From positions 8,556,001 to 8,620,000 of the forward strand of contig NC_062241.1 in assembly GCF_905475465.1 (NCBI RefSeq): a stretch of DNA of 64,000 bases, written 5' to 3'. Both the position numbers and the translations under genes were made by a program. Below, one piece after another: positions 21,457 to 32,997 of the stretch (positions are counted from its first letter, which is position 1; each line of letters begins with the position of its first letter). This DNA is from Pieris napi. Lineage: Eukaryota > Arthropoda > Insecta > Lepidoptera > Pieridae. The notes under the pieces were generated by a model, which worked only from the letters and a program-made list of their open reading frames with translations, did not search any database and was not told the origin of the DNA.

Positions 21457-22067
21457 TTGATCCAAAAGAGTTGTTGTCTATTTATATAATAGAAGATTAC
21501 AATTATAGAAGAAGAAGAGTATGAAAAACGAGGCTGCGTTTTATAATTTAAACATTTTATATAAACATTTTTATGTAAACATATTCTAATATAAAATTAA
21601 TGCTTCTTTATTGTGTATTTTTTTATTATTAGGTATACGCAATTTGAGGGTAGGGAAAAAAACGACAGACACAGACGGTGATTGCCGTGTATTGGAGATG
21701 CTTTTGAGTTATAAATTATTAGTCTAGTTAATTTATAGTCTTCTTTAAATATTAATTTAGAGTTTAGTTTTATTTTCATGTGAAGTTATTTGAATTTTTT
21801 TATTTTTTTAGCTTTGAGAAATGCCCGGGTGTCCAATTATATGATAATAAAATAACAATTTGTTTTATGCATTACCACATAAACATAGGTTTGGTAGGAT
21901 ATACTAAAATCCTCCTGGCACCCACTTTTATTTATTTAGTTGATTATAAGATTTAATTTAGTATATTTTAGTTATTGTATTGTAGTAGATAACTTGATTG
22001 TGGTTCCTTTTATAAATATCTAGTGATAATTTTGTTTTATTTTACAAGAATAACCCATAACAACCGT
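21457..22067. other. No recognisable feature
   Basis: AT-rich; small ORF at 21597-21779 (minus) has no recognisable domain. Confidence 0.45.
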
Positions 22068-22115
22068 TTTATGTGTTTAACTTTAAATAAATGTATTTAA
22101 AGTTAAACACATAAA
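22068..22115. repeat. 21-bp perfect hairpin, 6-nt loop
   Basis: The arm at 22068-22088 (containing atgtgtttaactttaaat) is the exact inverse of 22095-22115. Loop is aaatgt. A perfect stem of this length is unlikely by chance and implies recent formation or selection. Not part of any element I could recognise. Confidence 0.9.
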
Positions 22116-23966
22116 GGTCAGCCCATAAAGGTAGCGCGGTAACGGCTGCAGTCCATGAACATCCACACCATCCAACGATTAGTCGGTTCGGCGCCGCCTT
22201 TTAGCGTAGAGAAAACTCTTCTCTTATACCTTCGTTCAGAGCTGAATGTGACGCAAAATATTTCTAAATTTAATTTATGGCCTTTAGTAAATTCAGAACA
22301 GATATCATTTTGCAAACCTTCCAAAGAAAACCTGTCCTTACAAACTAAATGTACGAGTATTGTATGTCAGACAAAAGCTTTTAGGTTTTTACAGCTGAAA
22401 ATTTTGAATAGAATCTTAAGGTCAATACGAAGGCAATTACTTACCTTCATTGTCATAAAATGGCGAATTGGTTATTCAACTTTCTGAATTTAAATAAAGT
22501 ATTGATTAAATGTTTAGGTCTCCTAATAAATTGTTGTTATTAGTTAGTAATTCACCTTAAATAGACTGCCAACAAGCTTTTCTTAATTGTAAAGGGCTTT
22601 TTTAAAAGAGTATTGAATATTTTATGAATTGATTAGTTCATATATTAAAGAATATGAGACATTTTTTTGGATATCCATGCCAAGTCATAAAATATATATT
22701 AGTAAATTTTGCGAGGTTTTCTTGTGCTTCTGAATAGTCATGATTAATAATTATCACTTGTTCTATGTATTTGCAGATGTACTATGTATGTTAATATTAC
22801 ATATATTGCGCGTTCAAGTTAAAAAAAATGTTGTCAATGTAAAAAAAAACTAGAGAAGAGATACGAAGTACGAATATTGAAGTGCCTCATTGCCATAACT
22901 ATACGTTATATATTTCTAATCCACAGATTGTAGAAAAATTGATTTTTATTCTGTTAAAGTCCCATAAAGATTGCATACCTCCAGGACTAGATTATGTCTG
23001 AAGATGCGAGTTGAAATACAGGTCAAAGAATTCAAATATAGAAGTTCTATTACAATTTGCACGCGTAATCATTTTTAATTAATACGTTAATCAATCAATG
23101 CTATGTATGATGAATGAATTTGAATTTAGCGACCCGAATGAGTTCAGATCAATCATTCAACTAAGTGTCGAATGGTGAACGCAGAAATTGAAATAGGGAA
23201 CACATTAGATTGGAATGCTTAGTCGACTATTCTAAAACATTATAACGTTTTTAATATTATTAACATATATTTAATTTATTTTGATTAACATATAACATCA
23301 TAAATAATATTAAGACATAACAGAAGACCTTAAACGTTTCATAAGATTCCCAAACTGTGATTATAATAGCCACAAAAGACATACTAACAGCGCTAACTTG
23401 CGCTATTAGTTAATTTTTTGTCTCAAACTACATAATTGGCAAACCGTGTTGACCGGAAGCTAATCACGTGCTTAGTTAAAACCTATTTTGAGGAACATGA
23501 TATGCACTGCGACCTCCAGACCACTTTTGAGGTTTCCGTAACCTTTACTTATATCCGGCCATAATGGGTTTGATATGAAATTGATTTGACAAGTTACTAA
23601 TATGTGGGCGCTGACTGCTGTTATCGTTTTTGCTTCATATTCGTCACAGAGCAAGGCAATGAATACAACATGCTCTGAACAAAACAATCAAACAACTTTA
23701 AAAAAAATTTGGCTTTCGATGCGTGCCTATTGTTTCTAGGTTATTGTTATTAATAAACATTTAACTTCAGAGTCTATTAAAACAAGTGTATTGAGAGACG
23801 CAATATATTTTTTTATTTGTCAGATTTTATCATAAATAAATGTATTGCTTACATAAACATAAACGAACTAAAGTAAGAAGAAGAAAATAATTACAGAAAA
23901 ACTAATTTAATATTTTTCTTTATAAGTTTTCTCTGCACTAAGACATAATTTACTATAACGATCTAG
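22116..23966. other. No recognisable gene or repeat
   Basis: Contains overlapping open frames on both strands at about 22118-22487 without recognisable motifs; otherwise AT-rich DNA. Confidence 0.45.
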
Positions 23967-24459
23967 CCTAACTTAAGACTAATAAGTAATTATATTATTA
24001 ATTATTATTAAAACAAAATTGATTTACTGTAAACAATATTTAACGTAAGTGTCCAATAACAGTGTCTATTAAGGGGAAGACACTCCGTTCTTTGTACTAT
24101 TTTGACCACTTACCACTTTTTTTTTCTTTTTTTTTTTAAATAAAAATCACTTTATTTGACGAAAAAAAAAACAATTACATTTTGTACTTACATTCTAAAG
24201 GTTATAAACAAACAATATGCAACGAATCGTTGTGTTCTCACTATTAATTTTGGTTAACCTCGTACATAAAATAAATCTATGTGCACTAGCGTTTAAACTA
24301 GGCCTAGCTTGTATCTTAAACGCTAGTTCCTTCCAGTGTCTTTAACAAATTGGTTTGGGGTTATATCTGCTTTCCACTTAAGACTTGCACTCACACTAAT
24401 TCACAAATTCGAAGGGTTTTGTCCTTTTCTCACTAGGCACCTGGTGTCAAGAAGTTGAA
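23967..24459. repeat. Repeat E copy 1, split by an insertion
   Basis: The blocks cctaacttaagactaataag, then cacttaccact, then gttttgtccttttc, then actaggcacctggtgtcaag and gttgaa occur in the same order as at 54692-54940. In this copy they are interrupted between cacttaccact and cacttaagac by 255 bp flanked by a short duplication. Confidence 0.7.
24119..24373 (-). mobile_element. Retroposed insert in repeat E (A-tailed, minus)
   Basis: It is flanked by the direct repeat CCACTT (24113-24118 and 24374-24379). It begins on the plus strand with a T-rich run, so on the minus strand it ends in poly-A preceded by caaataaagtg, a polyadenylation-like signal. This fits LINE-mediated retroposition of a short transcript or SINE. 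A 12-bp stem (24285-24296 and 24316-24327) enclosing CTAGGCCTAG lies inside. Source transcript unknown. Confidence 0.65.
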
Positions 24460-25214
24460 AGTGTGATTATAGACGAAAATCCTTGTCTATTCCTGTGATT
24501 TTTTGTTGAATTTTCAATTAAAAGTTTGAATAACTAGCGAGTCATCTTTTAGCGTACGGAGGAACAGCAGTAAAGGGCTAAAATTAAAACGAATTGCGTT
24601 ACGCTTTAATTGTATTTCAGGATAATTTTCCGAGCGTCTGATTCCTAGTCGTCCTAGCTGGTAATCGTAGACAGGAAAGGTATTGAGCAATGTATCCTTT
24701 ATTTTTTTTTAATATTCTATAAAATTTGAGTTGGAGTGGAGTGTTAACAGTCCAAAACATATGATACTTTCGAATGATTTCGTCTTAATTGATTTTTGTT
24801 AGTTTGTTATTGTAATATTTTGTGAACCAAATTATAAAATAAGTAGGACCATTGCTAGTCAGCTCCATAGATGTTTGTGTTCATTACGTATATTCTAAAT
24901 TATATTAGCGAAACTCGAGATGCCGACGTCTTGTAATTGCTTATTTTCTTTCGGCCTGTAGGGAAACGTGTTGGTAAATTAGGATTACAATATAATAATT
25001 AATTTTTAATATATATAAAATTATTAAAAAATATAATCTATGCTTTTAGAAGTAGTACTTTAATCCATTCTTTAAATAATAAAATAATTGTATATGATTT
25101 TTAATCTCTATACAGATTTTACACATACACACCTTCACTTACTTACCCTCACTTTTACACCATCACACAACACAGCCAAATTAGGTATTATTTAGTTGAA
25201 TGTATTGAATAATT
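24460..25214. other. No recognisable feature
   Basis: AT-rich, nothing identifiable. Confidence 0.45.
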
Positions 25215-25366
25215 TTGTTTTTTGTTTGTTTGATTTTGTGAATTTTTGAACCTTTTTGTAGTAAAATGTATTATGTATTCCATCTCTGGCTATATTTTCA
25301 GTGTAACTGTTTGTTATTATATATAATTTATGTTAGCTGTAGGATTACGAAATAAATAAATAAATA
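25215..25366 (+). repeat. Retroelement 3' tail family D, second copy
   Basis: gtattccatctctggctata, cagtgtaactgttt and ttagctgtaggatta precede (AAAT)n, matching 18120-18268 in order and spacing. Confidence 0.6.
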
Positions 25367-25882
25367 ATTATGCCAATCCAAAAAAAAAACATCCGTGCGA
25401 TTACGCTTAAGTTGTAGTTCGATAGTAATACTATATAACAGTAATAATCATTATATCAAGAAAATTAGTAATGACTTGTATAATTGAAATATACCCTCGT
25501 CTTCCACACTCATAAATCATCGCTTTAATATTTCTGTCACTGAATAAATATCTTTACTGCAAACCCTTTAACCCCACTCAAATGATATTACAATCAATAA
25601 AATTTCCAACACAAACGTACAAAGATCTTTCATTTGAGCATCAATTACGATGTTTAGTGATGTGAAACTTATTGAATTCACATTGGCCCAATTCACGAAC
25701 GAAATCAATCAGATCGTACACCGTTAATAATTTCAATTTGAGCACAATACGTCGATTGTTTAATATCGCATTGATCCTATAATTAGTTCCAAATCCGAGG
25801 GATGGAATCGTTTTATATAATAAAATTGTATTGCTATTTGTTAACGCCAAAAGTTCACTAGATGGCGTCCCGTGTTTAATAA

Positions 25883-26473
25883 AGGTCGATTCACACATAT
25901 CAGTGAGATCACAGTTCCGGCACAGTACCGCATCAGTGATAATTATTCTTTCAAACATTCTCTATGGATGTATTCACACTTGTCAGTGTCAGTGTCGTCT
26001 CAGTACCGTCAGTGTCAGTGCCGGCACCGGCCATCACGGACGTGATCGGCGACAACGATATTTTATCACGGATCACTGACGCCGCTGCATCGAAATAAAA
26101 AATATTATGCATTTTAAAATATTCAACATACTTTCTTTCGTCTTTAATTAATTCTTTGTATAATGTCACGAATTCTCCTTCTGATTCTCTTAACTTCCAT
26201 GCTTCATGTACCCATTTTCTTTTTTTTCCTTGATTCTCTTCTTCTTCTTCGTCTAAAGCAATGGCTATCATAGCTAATTCTGTGTTATTGAAGAGTGCCA
26301 TCAAAACAATCGACGTCAACGCTAGTCTGAAGGGAACGTCGTGCACGAAAACCCGCAGAGATCTGTACTGATACGTGTGAATTGAAGCACTGACGCACCA
26401 CTGTAGCACGGATACGGAACTGTAACGGTACTGTGCCGGAACTGTGGCTTCACTGATATGTGTGAATCGACCT
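25883..26473 (-). mobile_element. PIF/Harbinger deletion derivative 2
   Basis: The ends begin AGGTCGATTCACACATATCA and match as inverted repeats for about 48 bp with few differences. They are flanked by TAA (25880-25882 and 26474-26476). The subterminal left side carries repeated gtcagtg and ccggcacc words (about 25980-26030). Inside is the N-terminal part of a Harbinger transposase on the minus strand. No MADF remnant was seen. Length is 591 bp. Confidence 0.9.
26090..26301 (-). pseudogene. Harbinger transposase N-terminal remnant (derivative 2)
   Basis: Starting at the Met whose codon is 26299-26301, the frame reads MALFNNTELAMIAIALDEEE and then KKRKWVHEAWKLRESEGEF, followed by TLYKELIKDERKYVEYFKM. 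The WVHExWKxRxxxGEFxTLYxEL…DExKxxEYFRM pattern is the conserved head of PIF/Harbinger nucleases. The frame is open for 36 codons upstream but that part overlaps the terminal repeat, so this Met is the likelier start. The DDE domain is absent. About 70 residues survive. Confidence 0.82.
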
Positions 26474-26572
26474 TAAAACGCATTAAGGCGGAAACATACT
26501 ACTAAAACGCCACGCGACGCAACGTGTCGACACCCGATGTCCATCGTGCACATTACCAACACGCGACACCAC

Positions 26573-26704
26573 GACTTAAATCCAATTCGAAGAAATTCCA
26601 CACAGTATGCATTTTCAGTAAGAAACAAATTTAAGGAATATTTAGGTGGTGAAGGCGCCGTTCCGTGGCAGCTTGATATTGTGAGGAAAGGTAGACAAAA
26701 TTAA
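26573..26704 (+). pseudogene. Harbinger transposase C-terminal remnant (derivative 3)
   Basis: An open frame reads AFSVRNKFKEYLGGEGAVPW then QLDIVRKGRQN and a stop at 26702-26704. The (I)RxKFKEYFxxEGxVPWQ motif is the usual last conserved block of PIF/Harbinger transposases. The N-terminus and catalytic core are missing, so derivative 3 kept the opposite end of the gene from derivatives 1 and 2. Confidence 0.72.
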
Positions 26705-26756
26705 AAACTTGCAACTCATACAAAAGTCTTGTAATATGTATAATATTTTAATAAAA

Positions 26757-26894
26757 CTTTCCGCTTGTATTAATTTGTTCGGCTATTTCTTCCTATGCAT
26801 TATTTCTCACAGTATGGTCGCTGTATTGAACTAATCTCATGTCATATAGAACAGAATATTGTTTCACCAACTCAGTTAATTGTTGGTCGTTCAT
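26757..26894 (-). pseudogene. MADF-domain protein N-terminal remnant (derivative 3)
   Basis: From the ATG at 26894 the frame reads MNDQQLTELVKQYSVLYDMR, then YSDHTVRNNA, a TAG stop at 26793-26795, then EEIAEQINTSGK in the same frame. The family pattern is VRNNAWEEIA, so the stop replaces the invariant Trp (TGG to TAG), which kills the gene. MADF is a DNA-binding domain; in Harbinger elements the partner protein assists the nuclease (family knowledge). Confidence 0.8.
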
Positions 26895-27140
26895 TTCGCC
26901 AAATAAATAAATCCAAAAATATGTAAGTACCTATATAAATTGACATCTGTGCCAAAAACTCGAACGGCGTCAACAACACGACAACACGCTAATCCAAATC
27001 GATTGGATGTTACCGCGTGTGATCACATAGCGTGTTGTATATGTGCACCTGACCATATTAAATATATGGGATTGATAAGTACTGACATGCGTCGGATGGC
27101 GTGGTGTAGCGTCGCGTTTTAGTAGTATGTTTCCGCCTTT

Positions 27141-27178
27141 ATGTTTATTATATTATATATATCGAATATAATAAACAT
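27141..27178. repeat. 14-bp perfect hairpin abutting Harbinger 3
   Basis: ATGTTTATTATATT and its exact inverse are separated by 10 nt. It overlaps the last base of the target duplication, so it is likely a pre-existing insertion target or a later event. AT-only stems can arise easily. Confidence 0.7.
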
Positions 27179-27591
27179 AACATCTATATTGCTAATTAAA
27201 AGAAATTAACAAGAAAACAATACTTTTAATAAGTAATGCGGACAGGCTAATTTTTGTAACACATTTTTTTCCGTTTAATAAATTTTAAGGTTAGTTATTG
27301 TTTTTTTGTTATATTTCTTTATGTTAGCTATAGGATAGCTTTATATATTTAATTATATTGGGTTTTATCAAAATTTATTAAACTTTAATTCTCGGTATGT
27401 AACTTGGCGTTTTGCGTGGTGGAGAGTTCGTGAATATATTTTCCTACTTAGGTCAATATTTAGGCCATTGAAGACTTTCAACGGATTATTCTAATAATCT
27501 ATTTTTAGTTCATAAAACTGTCCCCACCTTTGACCTCTATTAAACATGAACGTAATCCATGAACACACTTTAAATGTAAAAACAATTTTAA

Positions 27592-27957
27592 TCTCTATAT
27601 ATATAAAATTCTCGTGTCACAATGTTCGTTCCCATACTCCTTACGAAACGGCTCGACCGATTCTTATGAAATTTTTTATGCATATTCAGAAAGTCTGAGT
27701 ATTGGCTACTATCTTTCAAACCCCTAAGTGATAAGGGATTTCCACCCCAAATACAAATTTTTATTTTTTCGAAAAAAAAATTTTGTTTTTATTTTTTTAT
27801 GATACATCATCCAAAATTACATACAACTCTTAATTTTCACCTCTCTACGATCAACATCAATTTTTTATTATTGTAGATAGTTATTTTTATTGAACTAAAA
27901 AAATGATTCCTAGAAATAATATACATGGCAATACAAACGTTTGCCGGGTCAGCTAGT
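27592..27957 (-). repeat. Family-A retroelement tail, most complete copy
   Basis: The minus strand runs from actagctgacccggcaaacg through attatttctaggaatcattt, aactatctacaataataaaa and aatcggtcgagccgtttcg to gtgacacgagaattttatat. Both ends are clear, giving about 366 bp. There are no TIRs. The terminal agccgtttcg motif is RTE-like (inference). Confidence 0.78.
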
Positions 27958-29190
27958 TATTTTATAAAAGTTCTATCCGTCTCCAAGTCTTAATACACCA
28001 TAAAGTAGCAGTCACGGCGCGCACTTTTGTTCTCCCAACGTACTTTGGTACGTTTTGAAAAAAATCAGCACAATTAAAAAACTCATTACTTTATAGCGAT
28101 ATCATTCGGCTTTACCGAAGCCGACAGGAATTGAATTAAAAAAAAGGGTGCACTTGCAATTACTCCATTCAAATAGCCTCTCACGTTTCAATCTTTTATA
28201 GCGGCCTCTATAGAGTGCAATATGAGATGAGAGGGCCAATAATGAAATATAAAAACAGAAATAAGCACTTATTTCCAATGGTTGAGTAGTCTGCATTATT
28301 CCCATTCAACGTTTACTTTGAGTGCGCTTGACTTTGTTCTTAAAGGTCGCGTTGTTGGAAATTGACTGCGATCGAAGATAACAATAACCTAAGCCGGCTA
28401 CTTCATTGTTTATTATCAAAATGGGTTCGTGATTTGTGATGAAGCATAGTACAGATACAAATCTGCGTTAGTTTTTAATATTGTAAGCAATTTGGGCAAC
28501 CTTCTGTGGCAAACGATTGTATTTTTGATCCAAGTACCTATGGGGTTACCCGTTAGGTCACGGAGGTGTAGTAGTGATTGTCATTCTGCTTCAAAGCATA
28601 TAATATGTTTAGGAAGACTTGTTCAGTTACTCATGTGAAACTTATTTCAGTACAATTATAGTAATACAATTTGAATTTAGAACAAACTATACAACTTCCC
28701 TTTATAACTGTCAATGAAAGAAAACAAACATGCTTAAATATATTTAAAGAAGCAGATTCCAAATGACATCTCAAGTTCTCGAACATCGTTCACAATCTGC
28801 ATTCCATTAATTTTTTTATCGATCCTTTTAACTGAATGAAACGTTTCATTCAGTGGTACGGGGGAACGCATGCTATGCATTACAAAAAGAAAAAGTCCCA
28901 TCAAAACGCTCCACAGAGCAAATAAAGCTGTAGTCAGCCTTTGTCATTGGAATCTAGCTTATTGTCTGCATCTCAATTAGGAATGCTGGAAAATGTTTTT
29001 TTTGCACGATATAAATTAAAAGTTCTGTTGTATAGTTATATGAAGAAAATCGCTTTATAACAGATACCTACTAAGTTTCTACATCACCTACATGGAGTAA
29101 AGGACATCTAGAATACCAGGCTTATCGGTCTTGCACAGCTGTTTTAACGTACCAACACAGTTCTATAATATTTCTAGAATAAGAAATAGA
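27958..29190. other. No recognisable gene; one long palindrome inside
   Basis: The open frame at 28102-28305 (minus) has no recognised domain. The 24-bp palindrome at 28831 is listed separately. Confidence 0.45.
28831..28854. repeat. 24-bp perfect palindrome
   Basis: ACTGAATGAAAC is followed immediately by its exact reverse complement, with no spacer. It could be a dimeric binding site or a remnant of a head-to-head duplication; nothing around it decides. Confidence 0.9.
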
Positions 29191-29482
29191 CTTCTTCTTA
29201 TAGTGCCATCATCTTGCGAAGGTTGGCGATCATCATGGCTATCACATGACATCACATCACATGGATCACATGGCATCATGGCATCATGAATAGACTCCCA
29301 AAAAATATTTGCTATTGCTTTTATTGATACAAATAAATGGCACTGTTATGCTATATTAGTTAAACAATATAACAATAATGATTTAAAAATTATGAATTAT
29401 TGTTTCCGACCAAAAAAATATATTTTGTTATTGCTTTTATTGATACAAATAAATAGCACTGTTATGCTATAATAGTTAGTTT
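29191..29482. repeat. LINE-like scrap, ATCAC-rich patch and 70-bp tandem duplication
   Basis: cttcttatagtgccatcatc and gaaggttggcgatcatcatg resemble a lepidopteran LINE segment (weak). A catcacatggatcacatggc patch follows. Then 29299-29372 and 29413-29482 are near-identical (ttgcttttattgatacaaat, gcactgttatgctata), a direct duplication with period about 114 bp. Confidence 0.6.
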
Positions 29483-31058
29483 AATTTATAAATATGGTAT
29501 AGATAATGTTACCTTCCACAGATAACCGATATCAATTCACATTATTTGAAAATCGAATGACTTAAATTACCACCAGTCAAAAAATACAATAATCAGCTCA
29601 ATTCTAAATTTAAATTTAATGTACCACTTTGGTAATAATACTTGTTTCCTGCTGTCTGCATTTTTTTAATACATTACTCGTTTTAATTTCGGGACAGCGG
29701 TTGTTCAAAGTGACTTTATTGAGATTCCGAAATCCGAGTGCGTTCAGCTTTCAGACATAGAACCTAGCTAAAATAAGGCTTTGCTATGCGACTCAGTTCC
29801 GATAAATAACTCATTTCTTCTATGTTCTACCGAGGATCCACGACTCCAATCTCGTGAAAATTGATTTAGAAATAAAAATAGATAAAAACCTGTGTTTGAT
29901 ATATAGCTTTATATTAATAAAACAGATTAATAATAATATTCTTGTGGTGCTAAAACCCTCCTTGGTATCAGATTCTATGCAGCCTAGTGTACTAGGCCAA
30001 CATGAAACAGAAAACAATTACCTATCAAATATTAAACAATTACGACACATTGTATAAAAAATTAATTCTGACAGTGATTTTGAGGTTATACAAAAATATT
30101 TTTTTCTGTGTGTATGAAATTTCACCTCATTAGTAGTAGGCTATTAGGTAAATAGGCAAAAAGGTAGGAGAATGGTTATGCATTTGAAACCTAAAGATCT
30201 TTACAATTTTACTAAGCGAAATTTAACTAGCCAAACATTTTATTCCTTTCGATGATTTTTGTGGACTCTGTCTATTTTCCAATTATTACAAAAGTAACAA
30301 AATCTTTTAAAAGGATTTTACATTTCTACGTGTTAGTTACCGTTAAAAGTAATAGAATAATTAAAATAGTCCGCAGTCACGACCTTGTTAAAATCCACTA
30401 ATTAAAATTAACATTTCACTCAAGTTAAAGCTTAGTCGTGACGTACAACTAAATGAGAGAGGCTTGCAAAGAACCTCATAATAACAATTCATTTTCACTT
30501 ACACGAATATCAACCTCTTTGATGTCAACATTTTTATTTTGAATTAAACCGCTAAATCACAAAGCTCTCACCTGTAAATTTATTAGCTTGTAATGTTTAA
30601 CACTACCTTAAAGCAATAATGATTTGTAAAAATATTAGTATTTGCGTTTTTTCATCTCAGTGAAAACACAATGTAATAGAAAGAGACGAAAGACTATTTA
30701 AAAGTGGATGTGGAATTGAAGTGATTTATTGAAGCGAAACTTCGAGGGTAAACTTTTACGGAAACGTCACGAAGATGTGCAGCGTTATTTTAATTTTAAA
30801 TTATTTTATATATTTTATGCAAAATAATTTATTAAAATCTCAAATTACGAATTATAAATTATAATGCCACGTGGTTATATTATCGAATTAATAAATTTAA
30901 AAAATTAAACTTATAATTTGTATAAATTTTCGACACTTAAAATTTTCTATAACAATTAAATTCCTAACATATCTTCCTTTCCCCCCCCCCTCTAAGTCTC
31001 GGAAATCTATAGTTTTAGATTTGTATAAACATGAACAAGATTTAAAAATTAGTTTCTC
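29483..31058. other. No recognisable gene; short poly-C run
   Basis: AT-rich DNA with a 10-C run at 30981-30990. Opposed ORFs at 29820-30057 carry no motif. Confidence 0.45.
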
Positions 31059-31115
31059 AAAGAAGTTTCACTTCTGACATGTGTATTTTGTACGCACGCA
31101 CTTTCTTTATAAAGA
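31059..31115 (+). repeat. Short repeat F, plus
   Basis: aaagaagtttcacttctgac, tttgtacgcacgcact and ttcttt follow the order of the 7601-7655 copy with several substitutions. Confidence 0.5.
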
Positions 31116-32461
31116 ATAATTTTCGGTATTTGGCAATTGTCGGTTTCTAAAACGGTAGGGCCATCATTTATTATAAACCCGGTACAGTGCTACATGTTTG
31201 ATTAGCACATCCATTGCTTAGGGATTCAACACACGGTGCGTTCGATTCCCAACGAAACAAAAATTGTTTACCCTTAGGCGTTTTGATAAGTATAATAAGT
31301 ATACGCATTTTACGCAATGTTAAACGTTTAGTCAATTGAAAAGACGGATTGTGTGATTGGACTATTTGACACATCCCAATCAAATAATACACATTTTCAT
31401 TTCACACATTTTTGTTAAAACATTGGGGCACATATATGAGTAGACAACACACAACAGGTAGCGTTATTGTAAAAATGTTTCTTTACATACTTACTTTCAC
31501 ATAGTATTACATAGTTCAAAATAGATGCAAATTGGTTGGGAGCGTAACTTGGCTGTTAACTAAGTTTGGAGCTTCTAAGGCCATACAACTCCCTAACATG
31601 CTAGTTAAATACGTAATACAATATGAGCTATATTCTGACGAAAAGCACATTTGTTTACTAGTTAATTTTTTTAATCAAATATAGCAACCACGGTAGATAT
31701 GTCTGTGGTATTAATTGCAAGACTATTATTTTTTGGAACTAATAAATTTTACGTGTTAAGCGCGTAAAAAACGTATAGAATTTAATGCATCTATCATTTT
31801 TCAAAGGTAATCGGTTGTTCCTGAGATTAGCGCATTCCCATAAAACAAACTACAGCTTATAAGTTAAGATAATTTTAAACGTAAAAAGCTTCGCAATTTC
31901 TTTACCTTAAACTTTTTACTAAACATTAAATAGTTTATAACAGCTTGAAATCAATTAGATTATTTATAATTTGGAAAAAATTAAAACTCGATTGACTTTC
32001 ATGTTTTCACTTGACGCGATTTTGAATAGTCTTAGTAGACATTTACGAGCGTACGAGAAAAGATCACGATAAGAATGTAAGTAGAATCTGCAGCGTTAGT
32101 AATGTTCTACGGAGACTAGTCAATACTAAATAGTTGATATTGCAAGCTTGACCAAGTCAACGTTCTCGTAGAAAACGAGGTTTAGAGAGTCTAGACGCCG
32201 TAATGTCGTTATAAGAATCCACTGCAAGGAATAAGGTTGCACAACGTGAATTTACTCTAAGAAAATATTTAGTGATATTGTTACTATAAAATAATATTAC
32301 TTGCCCGTGTCAAGGTATGAAATTAGAAATACTTTTGCGAAACTGATCTGCTAAGTTTGAAGCTATAAGGTTTTGAATTAATAGTGAAAATACGTAAAAA
32401 ATTAATTTTACCTAAAACTTTACATTAGTACTTGTAACATTTATATATTTAAAGAAAACAC
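31116..32461. other. No recognisable feature
   Basis: AT-rich with no coding or repeat signal. Confidence 0.45.
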
Positions 32462-32653
32462 TTTTTTTAACGGATTGAAGCTATGTATTATAAACTTATA
32501 ATTATTTCACATGATTTTAAATTTTTCCTGACGTTTCGCGTGCTTTACAGCGTGCGTGGTCACGATGACTGAAGACAAAAGGTGTTGAATGTCAAAAATT
32601 ATCACAGCTGTAGAAAAAGTTGTATTATCTGTATTTATTTCCCCGGAGTTAAA
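32462..32653 (-). repeat. Repeat B copy 2
   Basis: Inverted copy of 8001-8198. Its minus strand again keeps an open frame through INTDNTTFSTAVIIFDIQ, then HLLSSVIVTTHAVKHAKR. The hairpin-like gcgtgctttacagcgtgcg block is preserved. Confidence 0.75.
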
Positions 32654-32997
32654 AATGTGTTTTCTTTAAATGTGTAAAATTTATGTTATTAAAATACATA
32701 CCACATAATATATGTTTGTAGGTACGAAACAGGAAACTAGGTATCACTAATTCAGTTTCCCTTCATTATTGATGCAAGACATCGAACCCCCATAACATAC
32801 TAACGTAGTTTGTGCAACACAACTATTTGGTGTAACTAAATTAGACCTACCATTCACCAATGTCCTCAAAGGAAAATAAACTTGGTTTAAATATTTACTG
32901 ACATAATATATAAGGATTTCAAAGTTGTTAAAAAGTCATTGTTTCTTATCTTTACTTATTTATTATAATTAAGTGGTAAACTTTAGACTTAGGGTCC

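Larger units (their letters stand above)
26486..27138 (+). mobile_element. PIF/Harbinger deletion derivative 3
   Basis: The ends AGGCGGAAACATACTACTAA… and …TTAGTAGTATGTTTCCGCCT are inverted repeats of about 27 bp, flanked by TTA (26483-26485 and 27139-27141). The element carries a transposase C-terminal end on the plus strand and a MADF N-terminal end on the minus strand, again convergent. It is separated from derivative 2 by only 12 bp that include both target duplications. Length is 653 bp. Confidence 0.9.

Noticed and set aside
22118..22487. Overlapping open frames on both strands
   Set aside because: No motif in either; overlapping frames on opposite strands usually shadow composition rather than genes.
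25641..25958. 105-codon open frame on the minus strand
   Set aside because: Its start lies inside the Harbinger 2 terminal repeat and the rest has no motif, so it is an accidental fusion of element and flank.
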